Part shown: positions 21,874-33,467 of the stretch, piece after piece | How positions within the stretch are numbered: position 1 is the first letter of the stretch | Layout of the letters: every line of letters starts with the position of its first letter | Source of the DNA: Pachypanchax playfairii | Taxonomy: Eukaryota; Chordata; Actinopteri; Cyprinodontiformes; Aplocheilidae | Assembly: GCA_006937955.1 (NCBI GenBank) | Contig: SSNP01000042.1 | Location: 2,968,231-3,032,230, forward strand | DNA length: 64,000 nucleotides | Reading direction: 5' to 3' | Translations under genes and position numbers: made by a program | The notes under the pieces: model-generated | The model's input: only the letters and a program-made list of their open reading frames with translations | The model's database searches: none | What the model was told of the DNA's origin: nothing

Positions 21874-23565
21874 AGTGACATTAGACGTTAACAGATGCAA
21901 AAATTTAAAGTCACCTGTCACCTACATTTCAAGGAATCAGACTTTTCTGTCAATTTTCAGACGGTCTTTATAATTTGGTTCTCTGATGGTTTTTCCAGAC
22001 CTGTCTGTCTTTCAGGTACCTCTCCTGTAGTTCAGGACTCAAACTAGTCCTGATATTTTAAATCTGCTGCAGTTCAGCAACAGATTGATAGGTCATGGAG
22101 AGCGAAGCATTATTCATCACACTGTCATCAATTTACAAAGAGATTGCTAAAGATTTTGACACAGTATAGTAGTTCAGTAGTTCAGCTCAGTTTAGTGAGA
22201 AACTATTTACTTATATGAATCAACAGAAAAGGCTTCTTGTTTTCCTCAAACTTATAAAACCCATCTGCTTTCACTCACTGGGCAGGAAAGTGAAATCTGA
22301 TGACGACTCGTGACTTGAGACACCTGTGCAGACAGCAGGTGTTCATTGACGTACAGAATCGCTGATTGTTTGTGATCTGATCAGCAGTCACACGTAATAC
22401 AGGTGTAATACAAACAATGTTTGTTTTTGTAGAAAAGGTGTTCAGTGTTAAGTTGCTAAAGAAAAACAGAAAAAATACATGAATGAATCATGCTTAAAAA
22501 CTAGGGAATGAATTGAATGTATGACTTTACAAATTGATTCTGAAAGTTTCATTAGCAAAGGCTTAACATTCTCCTGCCTTGTCTCTTATTTCAGGTAAAT
22601 AAACCTGGAGTCTTGAGCTTGTTAATGTAAACAGTAAGGCTGTTTTCACTGCGAGGTCCACGCACCTGATTACAGTGTACACAACACACAGTCTTCTTCA
22701 TTTAACCACATGAGCTGTTTAAAGTTAGAAACAATGTTTTTAGAAATAATCCAAGACAAAGATTTTATGATTATCATTAACTGAACTGGAACTTCTGAAT
22801 TTAAAGTCAAATTATTCTAGAAAGGAGACAAATAAACTCAGGAAGTAATTCACTTTATTTTTTAAACCACAGAAATTACTTAGATTTTAGATCAGATGTT
22901 CATTCAGTAGTTGGAAAGATTATCGTTGTTCATGTAACTTTCCTAAGAAAAGTGAAGTTACTGTGTGAAATAAAGTTGTTTGGCACTTCAGTAAGAATCT
23001 TTATTCAAATAGAACATAATTCCTGTTTTTTCACTGACAACTGTCTTGATTTGAATCTGTGATTCATGAAAAGCTTCTCACGATAAACATAAAAGACAAC
23101 TTACACGTTTTAACAGTCAAACAATCGTTTTAGCTCCTTTCATGTCCTGTTTCAGGGTTTTATTCGTTTTTCTCTGTTCTGGCTTGTTTTTTGATTGTTT
23201 CAGTCTTCTTTCACGTCTTGTTTAGTAGTTCTATTGTTTTCAGTTGAATCCCTTTGTCTTTGCCTCCCTGTGTCCCTCACCTGTGTGTGGTTCATTATCC
23301 ACACCTGCTCTGAATCCTTCTACCTGCTGTTCCTCATCCCAGTAATCAACCCCCCCAGTTTAAATAGTTCGGTTTGTCAGCTCCTCCTGCTGCTCGTCCT
23401 AAAATTTCCTTCTTTAAGTTTTTGTCTTCTCTGCTGCCATGTCAGCTTTTAGTTCTATCTTTATTAAATGTGTGTTATAGCAAACACCTGAGTCTGCACA
23501 GTCTGAGCTTACACCTCTGTAAAGACTGAAAAGTTCAGAGAGGTTTCAGAGCAACATCTACTAAC
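21874..23565. other. intergenic sequence, nothing recognised
   Basis: AT-rich with no exon, RNA or repeat I can name. The leucine/cysteine-rich frame at 23195-23452 looks like chance coding in pyrimidine-rich DNA. Confidence 0.35.
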
Positions 23566-23726
23566 GTCTCTTTCAGAGAAGGTCTTGCATATTTCAGCAA
23601 GACAATGTTAAACTACGTGCTGCATCCATCCCAACAGAACACAGAAGAAGAGCCCAGGTGCTGAACTGAGCTGTCTACAGTCCAGATGTTTCACCAACAG
23701 AAAACATCTGGAATATTAAATGTTTT
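23566..23726 (+). mobile_element. Tc1-like transposase fragment
   Basis: One plus-strand frame reads FQQDNVKLRAASIPTEHRRR, a stop replaces the usual Trp, then AVYSPDVSPTENIWNI follows. These are the two blocks around the second and third catalytic acidic residues of Tc1 DDE transposases. No termini are visible, so it is a dead fragment. Confidence 0.7.
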
Positions 23727-23896
23727 AAACACCTGAGTCTGCACAGTGGGTTCTCTTAAATCAAAGCTTTGGAATAAATGTGAAAAACCTCCATGAAACT
23801 GAAATGCTCGTTACTCACATAATTGCTTTGTGCTTGATATTTTCTGAGACCTATACATAAAAACCCCCAATTACAAAAAACTATTTTGTTTTTACT

Positions 23897-24341
23897 ACTA
23901 CTACTACTACTGTCATTTAGCAGACGCTTTTATCCAAAGCGACTTACATTGAGAGAACATACAAGCAAGAAATCAAAGAGAAGGAAACAATATAAGGAGG
24001 CGGACTGTTTGGAGTCCAGTTTAATTCTGACGCTGATACATCAAGTGTATCAATTTTATTTTTTTTTGTAGAGATAAACTCCCAAATCGCTATCATAAAT
24101 CATAAATCAATTCCTCATTAAGACTGAAAGTGTTCTTTAAAGAGGTGAGTCTTAAGTCTGCTCTTAAAAGTAGCTGCCGACTCTGAGGATCGGACCGAGT
24201 TTGGTAGGTCATTCCACCATCGGGGGACAACAGAGGAGAAGAGTTTGGAACATGATATCATGCCACGTTGTGGTGGAAGCGCTAGGCGTCTTTCAGCGGC
24301 TGAGCGTAGCTGACGCGTGGGAATGTAGGTTTGGATGATTA
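23897..24341 (-). mobile_element. second L2 LINE copy, 3' end only
   Basis: Reverse complement of the last roughly 420 bp of the L2 element ending at 19438, including the C-terminal codons and the GTCATTTAGCAGACGCTTTT tail. Similarity is very high, with a few indels (a poly-T run near 24058). It is severely 5'-truncated near 24341. Confidence 0.88.
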
Positions 24342-24486
24342 TTTACATGTTAGACTTTTATGTAATTGGGGTTGTAAAGGATTCCAGTTCAGCTTCAAAC
24401 ACCACACAAGCTATAAATCCTGATCCTGTAGGTGAAATATGAGACAGCTTGGGGACTTTTCTACAAGCACAATGAAAGATATAACA

Positions 24487-24492
24487 TTTATT
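24487..24492 (-). terminator. candidate poly(A) signal of alkbh3
   Basis: AATAAA on the minus strand, 75 nt below the alkbh3 stop codon. It predicts a short 3' UTR of about 100 nt. Confidence 0.5.
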
Positions 24493-24566
24493 TATGTTTT
24501 CATCTCTGCAAAAATCTCTTTACAGATCAACAGCAATCTCTGTTTGAATCCATGGACTCCACTTGG

Positions 24567-24686
24567 TCACTTGACAGTGAATCTCATCTTGGTGCCCGGC
24601 CTGTGGCCCTCTGGCTCCGGGTGGATGGTTCTGAAGGTTAAATTGATGCGTGGGCCCCTGTCATGGTACTCTTTTGACACTTGATG
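24567..24686 (-). CDS. alkbh3: alkbh3 coding exon 9 (last)
   Basis: Residues 257-295. It starts after TTTTCACCCAG and reads HQVSKEYHDRGPRINLTFRT. It holds iron ligand H257 and 2OG-binding R269 and R275. TGA lies at 24569-24567. Confidence 0.93.
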   Translation of the reverse strand, partial: HQVSKEYHDRGPRINLTFRTIHPEPEGHRPGTKMRFTVK

Positions 24687-27600
24687 CTGGGTGAAAATAA
24701 GAGACATATTTTTGGTGGATTTTAAACAAATACAAAATATCCACATACAGATACATGTATAAGATAAATATATAAATATTCAAAATAACATAAAACCAAC
24801 TGAATTGAATTTCCATACATGTGACCTACATGCACTGGAAAGGTATTGAGAGAAACTGTGACAACATCCAATAAATACAGTATAATATATTTTTACCACT
24901 GAGTGAATTTTATTTACAGTTACACAATAAATATTTTACTGTATCAGACATTTACATCTGCACTTCTTCTGCCCTCAGACATGTTTGCTCCTACACCTAA
25001 ATCTAAACAGTAATTATGTAAAAAATTGGTTTATTCATATCAGTATATAAGCAAAAATCACAGAAAATGTGCACATGAAATTGGGCAATTTGCTGGGCTC
25101 ATTGTTTAGTTAAATATTGACATCGTCTTAAGCCTGAAGGGTGTTTTGGAGCTTGACTGATGGTCTTTCTCCGGACGAGTCTTAAAGGAGCAACAAAACC
25201 TTTGTTGTGATACTCGGTGAGGTGTCACCATAAAACACCTGTGACCTTATTCTGGTTATTCTTTTTCAAGTTTAAACCTCTTTCACCATCTCTTGATTTT
25301 CCACTTGCTTTGTTCTCCTAACCTTTAATCTGTCATTCGACGAGTTCACTTACGTTTACAAAAGAAACTGGTGGGAACAGGAATGTTCACCAACAGGGTG
25401 GAACAACAAATGTGGAGATTATTTTATGATGTTTACTTGAGGTCTAAAAAGAAATCAAACTCATCAGCTTTACAAGAACTCTAGATGGAGTTCCACAGGG
25501 CTCCATCTCAGGGCCTCTGTTGTTCATCTTTCAGGGAACAACAAATCACAATAATTCCAGATCGTCACAAAATCAGAATTATTACATTAGACTTTTTTTA
25601 TTCCCAATTAAACTGGTATTTGTTTGTGTTGGCACTTTAGAGAACATTACAAACGGCAAATAATTAAATTAAATTCTATACTGTAATTTCTAACTAAACT
25701 AAATTATTCATTCTGTGCTTCATGCACATCATGGGAAACACATGAAGAAACACATGATGCAGTTTTCATGTTAAGGATGATTGATCTGACTGTTGAAGGA
25801 GGAAATAGATCCGCTGTACGTGAGCTTTGTGCAACCGGAGGAAGATGAAGATAGAGATCAGTGACTTTTCCTTTGTGCCTACAGTATTTTAAATTTTTTT
25901 AACCAGCTGTGTTACAGGTAATGTTCTGGTACATATTTAATTAAGAGCTAAAAAGAATCTCAGGTTACAATGTTAGACAATTACATAAATAAATCTCTCT
26001 TTTTTAAGTTTGTGGGTGTGGCTTATATTCAGGTGTGCTTGACGGTCCGAGAGGTACAGTACGGTAATTAATTACTGAGAAAAATCAAATGAAATAAGAA
26101 CTAATTAAGAGTAAAAATGTGAACAGGATCTCCTTCCTGAGTTATAAACAATCTTCTATATTTTGTCTTTTCCTCTCTGGTTTTGCTCAGATGCAGTTTA
26201 CACAGCGTCATTATAAACTAGCATAACCGTTGCAGGTTTTCTGACTACAAGCTGCAACAGTATCACCTTGAAAAACCAGAAAACTGATGATCATGACACT
26301 TGAGATTTATTTGGATTTTTTGTTGCCATCAGATGCTGGAAGACGTTGAGGTGTTCTCACCCTCAGCTGCTGCTGCCAACAGCATCACACTAATTTGCTA
26401 CTATTTACACCTGCTTTTAAAACAGGAGCATAAATATTCATGTCAACCTGAAACACTTTAACAGTTTAATGAGGTAAAACAAGATAAATGTTGTCTATTT
26501 CCTGTTTTACTCTCAGTGTGGTCTGAGAAAACTAGTTTTCTGATTAAACCGCACAAACTGACCACACAAAAAAATAAAACAAAGTTCATCGTCCCGATTT
26601 GAAATTTTCACAAGCAATCTGACGTCAAAACCCAGTAGAGCCCACAGAGCAGGTGGACCGACCACAAGCTTTTAAGATTTAAGCGAGGGAGGTTTTTCAG
26701 ATGAACGACCTGTTATTGGACGAGAGCAGAGAGAGCGGAGACCCAGCTGGCAGGAGAGTGAGAACTGGGAAAACCCAGAACAGTGAGGGGATCTTCAGAC
26801 AGGTCTGTTTTTGGTGATTTCAGTTTAAAACTAGAACATTCCAAACACTAAATAAAATAACCAGATAGTGAAATGAGAAGCCGTTTCTAACAGCTGTTTT
26901 ACAGGTTCTGCTCATTAAGATGACTGATGCTCAAAGAACATTCATTTCCCTTTTATATAAAAGAAATCACTGATAAAAATGGTAATAAATACTGTAAACA
27001 GAAATACTAAACTGCTGATTTTTTTCTAAATTGACCATAAACATGAACTTCTGTAAAAAAAAGCACAAAAAGAAAAGTGAATCTTCAGTGATGATGAAGG
27101 AAGAAGTTATTGTGTTAAAGTATTTAAAACGGGGATAATTATTGTTCATGGAAACAAAGTTATTCTAGTAAGTTTATTCAAATGTTTTTCTCATGGCAGT
27201 ACAAAAATTTAGTGTTGAGTTTTTTTTGGGGGGTACAAGTACTGATTATCTTAAAGAGGTCATTTCATACAAATTTCATGACTTTGTGGTTATTTCTTAA
27301 GTATTAACCAGTAATATGAAACATTTTATATCTAAAAAACATCAGGAAACACTGATTAACAGACCATTCAATCTGTCTGCATTCAGGTGATTCCGGCTCC
27401 TTCCGTCAGGCCTCGAGCAGCAGCTCATTAATATTCATTATTCGAATTTGCTGGACTCTGATTGGCTAACAAACTAGCCTATGAGAGCAAGGTATACTGT
27501 TTCCTGCCCCGCTGTGCATGGCAACGTCAGACGTTCTCTCTTCCTGTTTGCTACGTCTTATGCTAACAGCTTTTAGCCAGCAGCATGCTAGGCGTTATGC

Positions 27601-28944
27601 TAACAGCTTTTAGCCAACAGCATGCTAGGCGTTATGCTAACAGCTTTTAGCCAGCAGCATGCTAGGCATGGTTTCAACTGCAGGAGCTGATGAATACTAA
27701 CGAACAAAGGAGTTGTGATGAAACAGATACAGGCCGTTAGAACTCTGGTTTTATCACCACCTGCGTAGTTTGAGAGATTAAAACTGAAAGAGAAGTTGTT
27801 GACCTGTTTTCACCCACTATGAAGGTAAGAACACCTGTGGAGCTAAAATATTCAACAGAAACCTCAGAAAAACTGTTTTTAATGGAAGGGACTCTTTAAG
27901 GACTTAAATTGTTATGTAGGGAAAAAAATCTGAGAAAAGATCATTTTAAGTGACAAAATACTCGATCTGTAGCATCCAACCTGCTCACATATTTGTTGAA
28001 TCTGGTCATTAAACATTGACTCTAAACACACTGTCCTTTTTCCAGACACCCATCTTTCTATGAACAGGATTGAATCTGACAAACATGCATAATTAGACAA
28101 AATAATTTAAAAAGCAAAATCACATCAAATCATATTTTATGATGTCCTGGTGCTGATTGCTCACTCATCTTTTTGTTCCCTCTTTGTGGACATGAGTGCT
28201 GGATTAGATGGGTGGAACATACCTGCCAGTCGTCCTGCGTGGCTCCTTCCATCAGCAGCAGAGTCCCGTGACTCAGAGGAACACGTATCCGCTCCACATA
28301 AGTGTAATCACCATTTTCCTCCTGTTCACAGTTAAAACCATTTAAGAAAAGAATTAGGGACCGATGGACGGTCTGCACCACCTTGAATTATGTTCAAGTT
28401 AAAGGTGGAATATGGACAGATGGAGCTCACAGGTGGAGGCTGCTTGCGGAGGCTGAACACTCTGGTGTCACCCAGACTGAGAGAAGCTATGGTGGGTTTA
28501 GGACCCAAGGAGGCCTCGTCATCACTGTGCCAGCCGATGCTGTCGTGTCCATCGCGATACAAGTTACATAAGAGTGAGTTAAAGGTGCATCCGCTGGTCT
28601 GTTCCACGGCATCACGGAGGGTTAGCAGCAATGGATGCCACTGTTAAGATAAAACCAACAAACAAGGAAATAAACAACTTCTCAGCAAAGACCTCGATGT
28701 GAACAGCTGATAAAGATAAACAGACACTCTCAAAACTCCCAGAAAGAAATCAAAAGGACACGTGAAGTAAAAATAATCCCCTTTAAAAACTCCAGTGTAA
28801 CATACGTGTAGAATCCGTGCCATAAGGTGATCACCTGCATGTTGGCTGGCATAGATGAGCGAGCGTACGTATACGGCAACTCTCCATACCAGCAGGTCAG
28901 TCTGGGCTCTTCGTACGCCTCACCTTGAAAGATAGGCAGGCAGG

Positions 28945-29023
<79 letters not shown>

Positions 29024-29318
29024 ACAAGTGTGTTTTGTTATCCTTATGGGGACCGTCCATTGACTTCCATTGATTTTAGTAACTAGATTTATACCTAACC
29101 CAAACCCTTTTACTAACCTTAACCATTACTGATCTTTAACTAACCCTAAGACTAACTAAAACTCTATTCACACCATACCTATAAACCTAACCCCTAACCC
29201 TAAAAAGGGGAGTCCCCCTCATGGGGACCAGGCTTCGGTCCCCACAAGAACCCTCGGACCCCAGAAAGATAGTAAAAGTCAGGAAACGGGTCCCCAGGAG
29301 GTCAGAAATACAAACCCA

Positions 29319-29349
<31 letters not shown>

Positions 29350-32300
29350 TCACACACACACACACACAGTCCTGAAACCTTTAAATCCTGAATTCCCTCA
29401 ATAAATCTTTGTTTGAAACAATTTTTTGTTATAAATCTGTTGGTTATTTTCAGCAGATGGAGATATTTCTTTTCAAAATAAAAGCTGATCTTCTTTCTCC
29501 ACTTATCATCACTAACAGGACATTTCAGTTAGAGCAGGTCTAACTCAGGTTTTCTTACAAATACTCATCTTTTTGTCATCAGAGTTTATTTATACGTTCC
29601 ATAATGATCTGAATGTGATTCATCTCTTTTTGTTCCTTTGGGCGAGTCTCTCTCTCTCTGGAAACCGTCTGCTCTCTTCCAAGAACCAGTTCTCCATCAT
29701 TAGTGCATTTTGGCAAGACTTCTGGTTCGGGAACACAGTGAAACCAAAACAAACTGCTTGACCACTCATAGTTTAGAAAAAGGGACTGAATTATTTTGGC
29801 CCTCTAGACAATGAATTTCCATTTATCAAGCTTTACTTTTCCCATAAAAAGAAAAGAGTCTGAAAGCCTCACATGGCAGAGTCCAGAAATAAAAGCTTGG
29901 AAAAACAAACAAAAACGCTCAGCATGAGAAACGTCAGGTTAAGGATTAAAAGCCTCTTCTTCACGTCTCCCTTTGCTCTTTCTTTACCAGTTGTCACGTG
30001 ACTTTGTTGACAAACTGAGGAATGAAAGATGATTACACAACCTGTCCCTGTGTACAGATTTAGAAACAGTCTCATCCACATCATGTTGTTTGTTTGCCAT
30101 GGTGATATCGCTGAAAAGGCAGACTCTGGGACAAAGTGTGGCTTCATCTCAACATGTTCACGTTTACCCAGGCTGAGAACAATGTGGGAGTTTCTTCCCT
30201 TTTGACTGACAATGCTGACTATTCTGCAGAAGAAAGCCATGCACAAAGAAGTGATGACTAAAGCATGAGCTCTTTCTGGTGCATTATGAAGGATCCTACA
30301 GAAAAAGTACTCAGGGACTTGAAAATGAACCGATCTGAGAAAATTTGGCAAAAACCTATTGAAAATAAAAGTTGTTAAATCTGGTTTATCCTCTTTCTCA
30401 AAACTTAATTAAATGGGATGGATTTTAATGAATTAAAGAAGACATTTACAAGTACTTCCTGTTAAATTCTTGGTATCTACCCTGTCTGTAGTTGGTCTTC
30501 TGGGACCAGGGCAGTTCTGCCAGCAGCTTACTGAACATCCAGTCAGCCTCCTCTGTGGTGAGAAACCCCGGCCGCAGAGTTAATCTGAGTGGACACAAAG
30601 AAAAAACACCTCATGAAACAGTCCAGAGAAAAGTGACAAACACGTAAAGGTTTCAGTTAAATAACAGATGGTTGTATAATAAAATACTACAAACAAAAAG
30701 TGCAGGTATGTATGTTATTCATGTCGGAGCTTCAACTCAAACCACTAAATGTTAAATCAAGAACATTTTCTCAAGTTTACATTAAAAAGTTAGAAGCTCA
30801 TCAGGATAATTCCTGCACACAACAAGAAGTTCAGCTTCTGTTCAGGCAGATAATTTAATCTCACATCATCAGGATTAAAGCTGCTGCCCTGTTGGTGTTT
30901 CTGCTCTTTGGTATGTCATAAAGCTCATCAGGGTTATACAAACGATGTTGTGTACATATAAAAAAGCCAGATTATATAAGAGTCGTGATGTTTCCTTTGT
31001 GTTCTGCATTGCTTTTCCTTTATACATATTATTATATTTTATAAATATTAAATTAAACTTTAACCTCCAACACATGAATAACTTCAGCATGGCAACAAAT
31101 CTGGTGCTAATAAACACGGTGTTTTCTTAAACTGCTGCTTCTAACATGTAACTGTAATATTTTGGTGTCCACAGCAAGCCGAGTCCTCGAGGATCTCCAG
31201 TTAAAAAACGTTCCACACAAACACAACGTGTTCTCAGACTTTCAGACCTTCAAAGAGCTGTTGTTATAAAGATCTGCTCAGTTGGTTCCTCTTTAATGTT
31301 CCTGAACATGATGGAACAGCATTCAATTACTTTACACGCTCAGTGGAATAAAATAAACCTGGTCTGAGTGATGCTGCCACCTTGTGGAGGAAAAACTCAA
31401 CTACAAATGTGTTTCATTGATAATTAACAGGCTGATTTAATAATGAAACGCTCTACATGATCATTTATCATTTGAAGTATCATCATTAATATAATCAAAT
31501 ATTTACTGATATTTCCTGGGAACTGTACTTACTTGGATACTCCCGATGGACCGTGACTGATCTCATAAACACCTTCCTGCCTGTCGAGAGTAAAATTATA
31601 TACTCTAGTTATTGTTTATGTTGTTGAAACAACAACAACGTAATGAAGTGAAGGAGAGAGTTTTGCATTGTGAAACTTACTCTATGACCTTTTCTGGTGG
31701 AACCTCTTTAAGTGGCTGCAATAACAATCATACAAATAATGACAGAATTAACACATGATTTATTTATTATTTATTTATGCTTTCCATTAATAAGTCCACA
31801 GCTGACCTGTGTGGGTTGATGAAACGTAAAAGTTTCTGATGTTTTCTTGTTCCCGTTCCTCCATGAACCAGAAGCTCTGCTAGCGCTTTCAGACTGATTG
31901 TTTACAACTCCTCCTATTTGAAAAAGCAACAAGCAGGTTTGTGGGACAACAGCTGCTTTCATAGTGAGTGTACACAGTTTAACAGATTAATGAATCAGTA
32001 AGCTGGTCGGGGTTGAACATATTAATACGGTTTACAGGTAGGTTCATCTGTGGGCAACATGTCACACCTGTCGTGCACAAGTGATTTAAAGTGTCTCTGG
32101 CACTGATATTTGTTTATGTTTCTTCAATCAATATCACATTTGGGTCCTGTCAACACTTTCCCAAATAAACCAGGATGTTCAGATTGCCAGTTTATAGAAT
32201 ATTGCTGCAGAAGTTCGATGAAGGTGCATTTACTGGAAGTGACAAAATGCTGGAACGAGAGATGTAAACAAAGTGATTTACTATGACAGAACATGTAGAA

Positions 32301-32909
32301 TAAGATGAAGAATTTCTGAGTGTTTGTCTCTTTCTGAATGAGACATGGACTCAGGAGAAGAGACGATGTGGACAGACCCAGTTGATGTTCACAGCTGAAT
32401 ACATTTGAGCTGAAATCGGTTCTACAGGCTTTAAGCTCTGCTGATCAAACACAGTCAGTCTCAGTGTCATCATGAATGTAAACAAACATTACAGATAAAC
32501 AGTCAGATCAGAAACAAAAGAGACCAAAATCCACCAAAAATCTGTCCTGGAGTTACTGATGTCTGATCCTGACATGAGCAACTTTTTTTTTTCATGTCAC
32601 ACCTATGTGTGGAAATGATGCAGTTTTATTGTTAAACATGTAGTAATGTATTTAAAAAGACCTTCTCCACCTGTTAATGACTGACACACACCCTGCTGTC
32701 AGCATCTGGCCACTTTGACTCCGTCACTGTTGTATATCTTATATACTGTATATATAAGATCATCAGCAGCCATTAAAAACTTAAACAGACTCCGACAGAG
32801 TAAATATCTGCGTTTGTTCCACACATGACTGACCTGTCTGCTCTGAGTGTTTGGACAGCTGTTTGGCCCAGGACCCCTGCACTCTGGAACGCTGACGTTT
32901 ATCTGACAT
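24567..32909 (-). CDS. alkbh3: alkbh3, AlkB homologue 3 demethylase (9 coding exons)
   Basis: ALKBH3 removes 1-methyladenine and 3-methylcytosine from single-stranded DNA and RNA, using Fe(II), O2 and 2-oxoglutarate. Coding exons, in order: 32909-32834, 31913-31807, 31715-31681, 31580-31533, 30584-30481, 28923-28835, 28640-28431, 28321-28223, 24686-24567. They total 888 nt, 295 aa plus TGA, against 286 aa in human. All phases match. The start MSDKRQRSRVQGSWAK aligns with the human N-terminus. Iron ligands H191 and D193 (GWHSDDEASLG) and H257 (DWQ/HQVSKEYH), and 2OG-binding R269 and R275 (PRINLTFR), keep the human positions. The nucleotide lid region is YGELPYTYAR. It ends PGTKMRFTVK, longer than human. 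Neighbours hsd17b12 and C11orf96 are as in human. No break is seen, so it should be functional. Confidence 0.95.
24687..27250. other. alkbh3 intron 8, distal part
   Basis: AT-rich intron. At 25484-25525 the plus strand reads DGVPQGSISGPLLFIF, a small relic of a LINE reverse transcriptase in antisense to the host gene. I see nothing else. Confidence 0.5.
27251..27899 (+). mobile_element. MITE family A, copy 2 (in alkbh3 intron 8)
   Basis: 649 bp from TTAAAGAGGTC to GACTCTTTAA. It matches copy 1 throughout, with three tandem copies of the 37-bp GTTATGCTAACAGC unit (about 27557-27668) instead of two. It lies antisense in the intron and is non-coding. Confidence 0.78.
28223..28321 (-). CDS. alkbh3: alkbh3 coding exon 8
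   Basis: Residues 224-256, reading EENGDYTYVERIRVPLSHG and LLLMEGATQDDWQ. This is the core beta strand before the second iron histidine. Acceptor AACAG, donor GTATGT. Confidence 0.94.
28431..28640 (-). CDS. alkbh3: alkbh3 coding exon 7
   Basis: Residues 154-223, starting WHPLLLTLRDAVEQ. It includes TFNSLLCNLYRDGHDSIGWH and the HxD iron site H191/D193, and ends RVFSLRKQPPP. Acceptor TTAACAG, donor GTGAGC. Confidence 0.95.
28835..28923 (-). CDS. alkbh3: alkbh3 coding exon 6
   Basis: 89 bp, residues 124-153, reading GEAYEEPRLTCWYGELPYTY then ARSSMPANMQ. The donor is GTGATC. The acceptor is the less common AAG and is preceded within 25 nt by a (TG)n tract. The length is not a multiple of three, so skipping it would break the frame. 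Confidence 0.9.
28949..29020. repeat. (CA)36 microsatellite beside the exon 6 acceptor
   Basis: A pure CA run on the plus strand, hence (TG)n in the alkbh3 transcript, ending 26 nt before exon 6. It joins directly to the 295-bp repeat at 29021. Confidence 0.95.
29021..29368. repeat. 295-bp GGGGACC repeat, copy 3, with flanking (CA)n
   Basis: The unit at 29021-29317 has the same ends and hairpin as the copies at 11067 and 58198. A trailing degenerate CA run extends to 29368. It lies in alkbh3 intron 5. Confidence 0.9.
29369..30480. other. alkbh3 intron 5, remainder
   Basis: No recognisable element or exon. The 160-codon minus-strand frame at 29869-30351 has no splice sites or domain and is most likely chance. 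Confidence 0.45.
30481..30584 (-). CDS. alkbh3: alkbh3 coding exon 5
   Basis: Residues 89-124, reading LTLRPGFLTTEEADWMFSKL then LAELPWSQKTNYRQ. It matches the human PGFVDVKEADWIL block. Acceptor CCACTCAG, donor GTAGAT. Confidence 0.94.
30585..31532. other. alkbh3 intron 4
   Basis: AT-rich intron with no repeat or exon recognised. Confidence 0.5.
31533..31580 (-). CDS. alkbh3: alkbh3 coding exon 4
   Basis: 48 bp, reading QEGVYEISHGPSGVS after a split Glu codon. The upstream of two adjacent AG sites (CGACAG) is chosen because only it keeps the frame and matches human VIDREGVYEIS. Donor GTAAGT. Confidence 0.92.
31681..31715 (-). CDS. alkbh3: alkbh3 coding exon 3
   Basis: A 35-bp microexon reading PLKEVPPEKVI plus two bases of Glu. 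Acceptor TTGCAG, donor GTAAGT. It aligns with the human PEPRVID block. Confidence 0.88.
31807..31913 (-). CDS. alkbh3: alkbh3 coding exon 2
   Basis: Residues 26-61, reading GGVVNNQSESASRASGSWRN then GNKKTSETFTFHQPTQ. This N-terminal linker is poorly conserved, so support comes from phase and splice sites (acceptor AAATAG, donor GTCAGC). Confidence 0.82.
31914..32833. other. alkbh3 intron 1 of the coding part
   Basis: AT-rich. It holds a small TATA-rich imperfect palindrome at 32736-32759. No exon or element recognised. Confidence 0.45.
32834..32909 (-). CDS. alkbh3: alkbh3 coding exon 1
   Basis: Reads MSDKRQRSRVQGSWAKQLSK then HSEQT, close to the human start MEEKRRRARVQGAWA. The ATG is at 32909-32907 and the donor is GTCAGT. 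Confidence 0.92.
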
Positions 32910-33158
32910 CCCATCTGCTCATATGTTGAGTCAGACTCATGAAACAGCAGCACACATCAATAATCTCATCAGCTGGTCCACTGAAACACAGTGTAGAAGA
33001 AAAGAAGCGTCGACCAGCTTCCAAATTATCATCTGAAGCTTCAGAAAAACACCCGGAAATATAAAATGATTCAACGTTATTAGAGATAAAACGTCACACG
33101 TTTTATCTCATATCAACACATGGGACTGTAACATCAAGATAAATGTTAAAATACTCAC

Positions 33159-33250
33159 GAAACTGGTTGTTAAAACGCAACTTTACAGTTCAGGGAAACA
33201 AACAGCTTCAACACGGTTGTAGTGTGTAACATTCAAATGAACCCTACCGA
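33159..33250 (-). other. candidate alkbh3 5' UTR exon
   Basis: A TTTC/GTGAGT donor at 33159 and an acceptor-like GAGCAG just above the start codon (about 32918) suggest a non-coding first exon ending at 33159. The upstream edge near 33250 is a guess. No TATA box is seen. The 28-bp minisatellite begins only about 220 bp further upstream. Confidence 0.4.
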
Positions 33251-33467
33251 AACAGACATTAAATCAGAGTTCCGGATCGATTTTCGTTAGAAAGTTTTAT
33301 GAACAGAAAATGAAACAAACAAAAACAACAAAAAATATATTTGAGCTTTCCCTCCTTGAAAATGGGTGGATGCACTTCAATCTTCAAGCTCAGTTCTTCT
33401 ACCAGAGATCTGGAAGCTTTAGGGTTCTACACAGAATCTAGTCCTGACTAGAACCTCCAGCTCACGC

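Noticed and set aside
24432..24684. Plus-strand frames of 69-81 codons
   Set aside because: Antisense shadow of alkbh3 exon 9.
29869..30351. 160-codon minus-strand frame in alkbh3 intron 5
   Set aside because: No domain, no splice sites and AT-rich composition like the surrounding intron.
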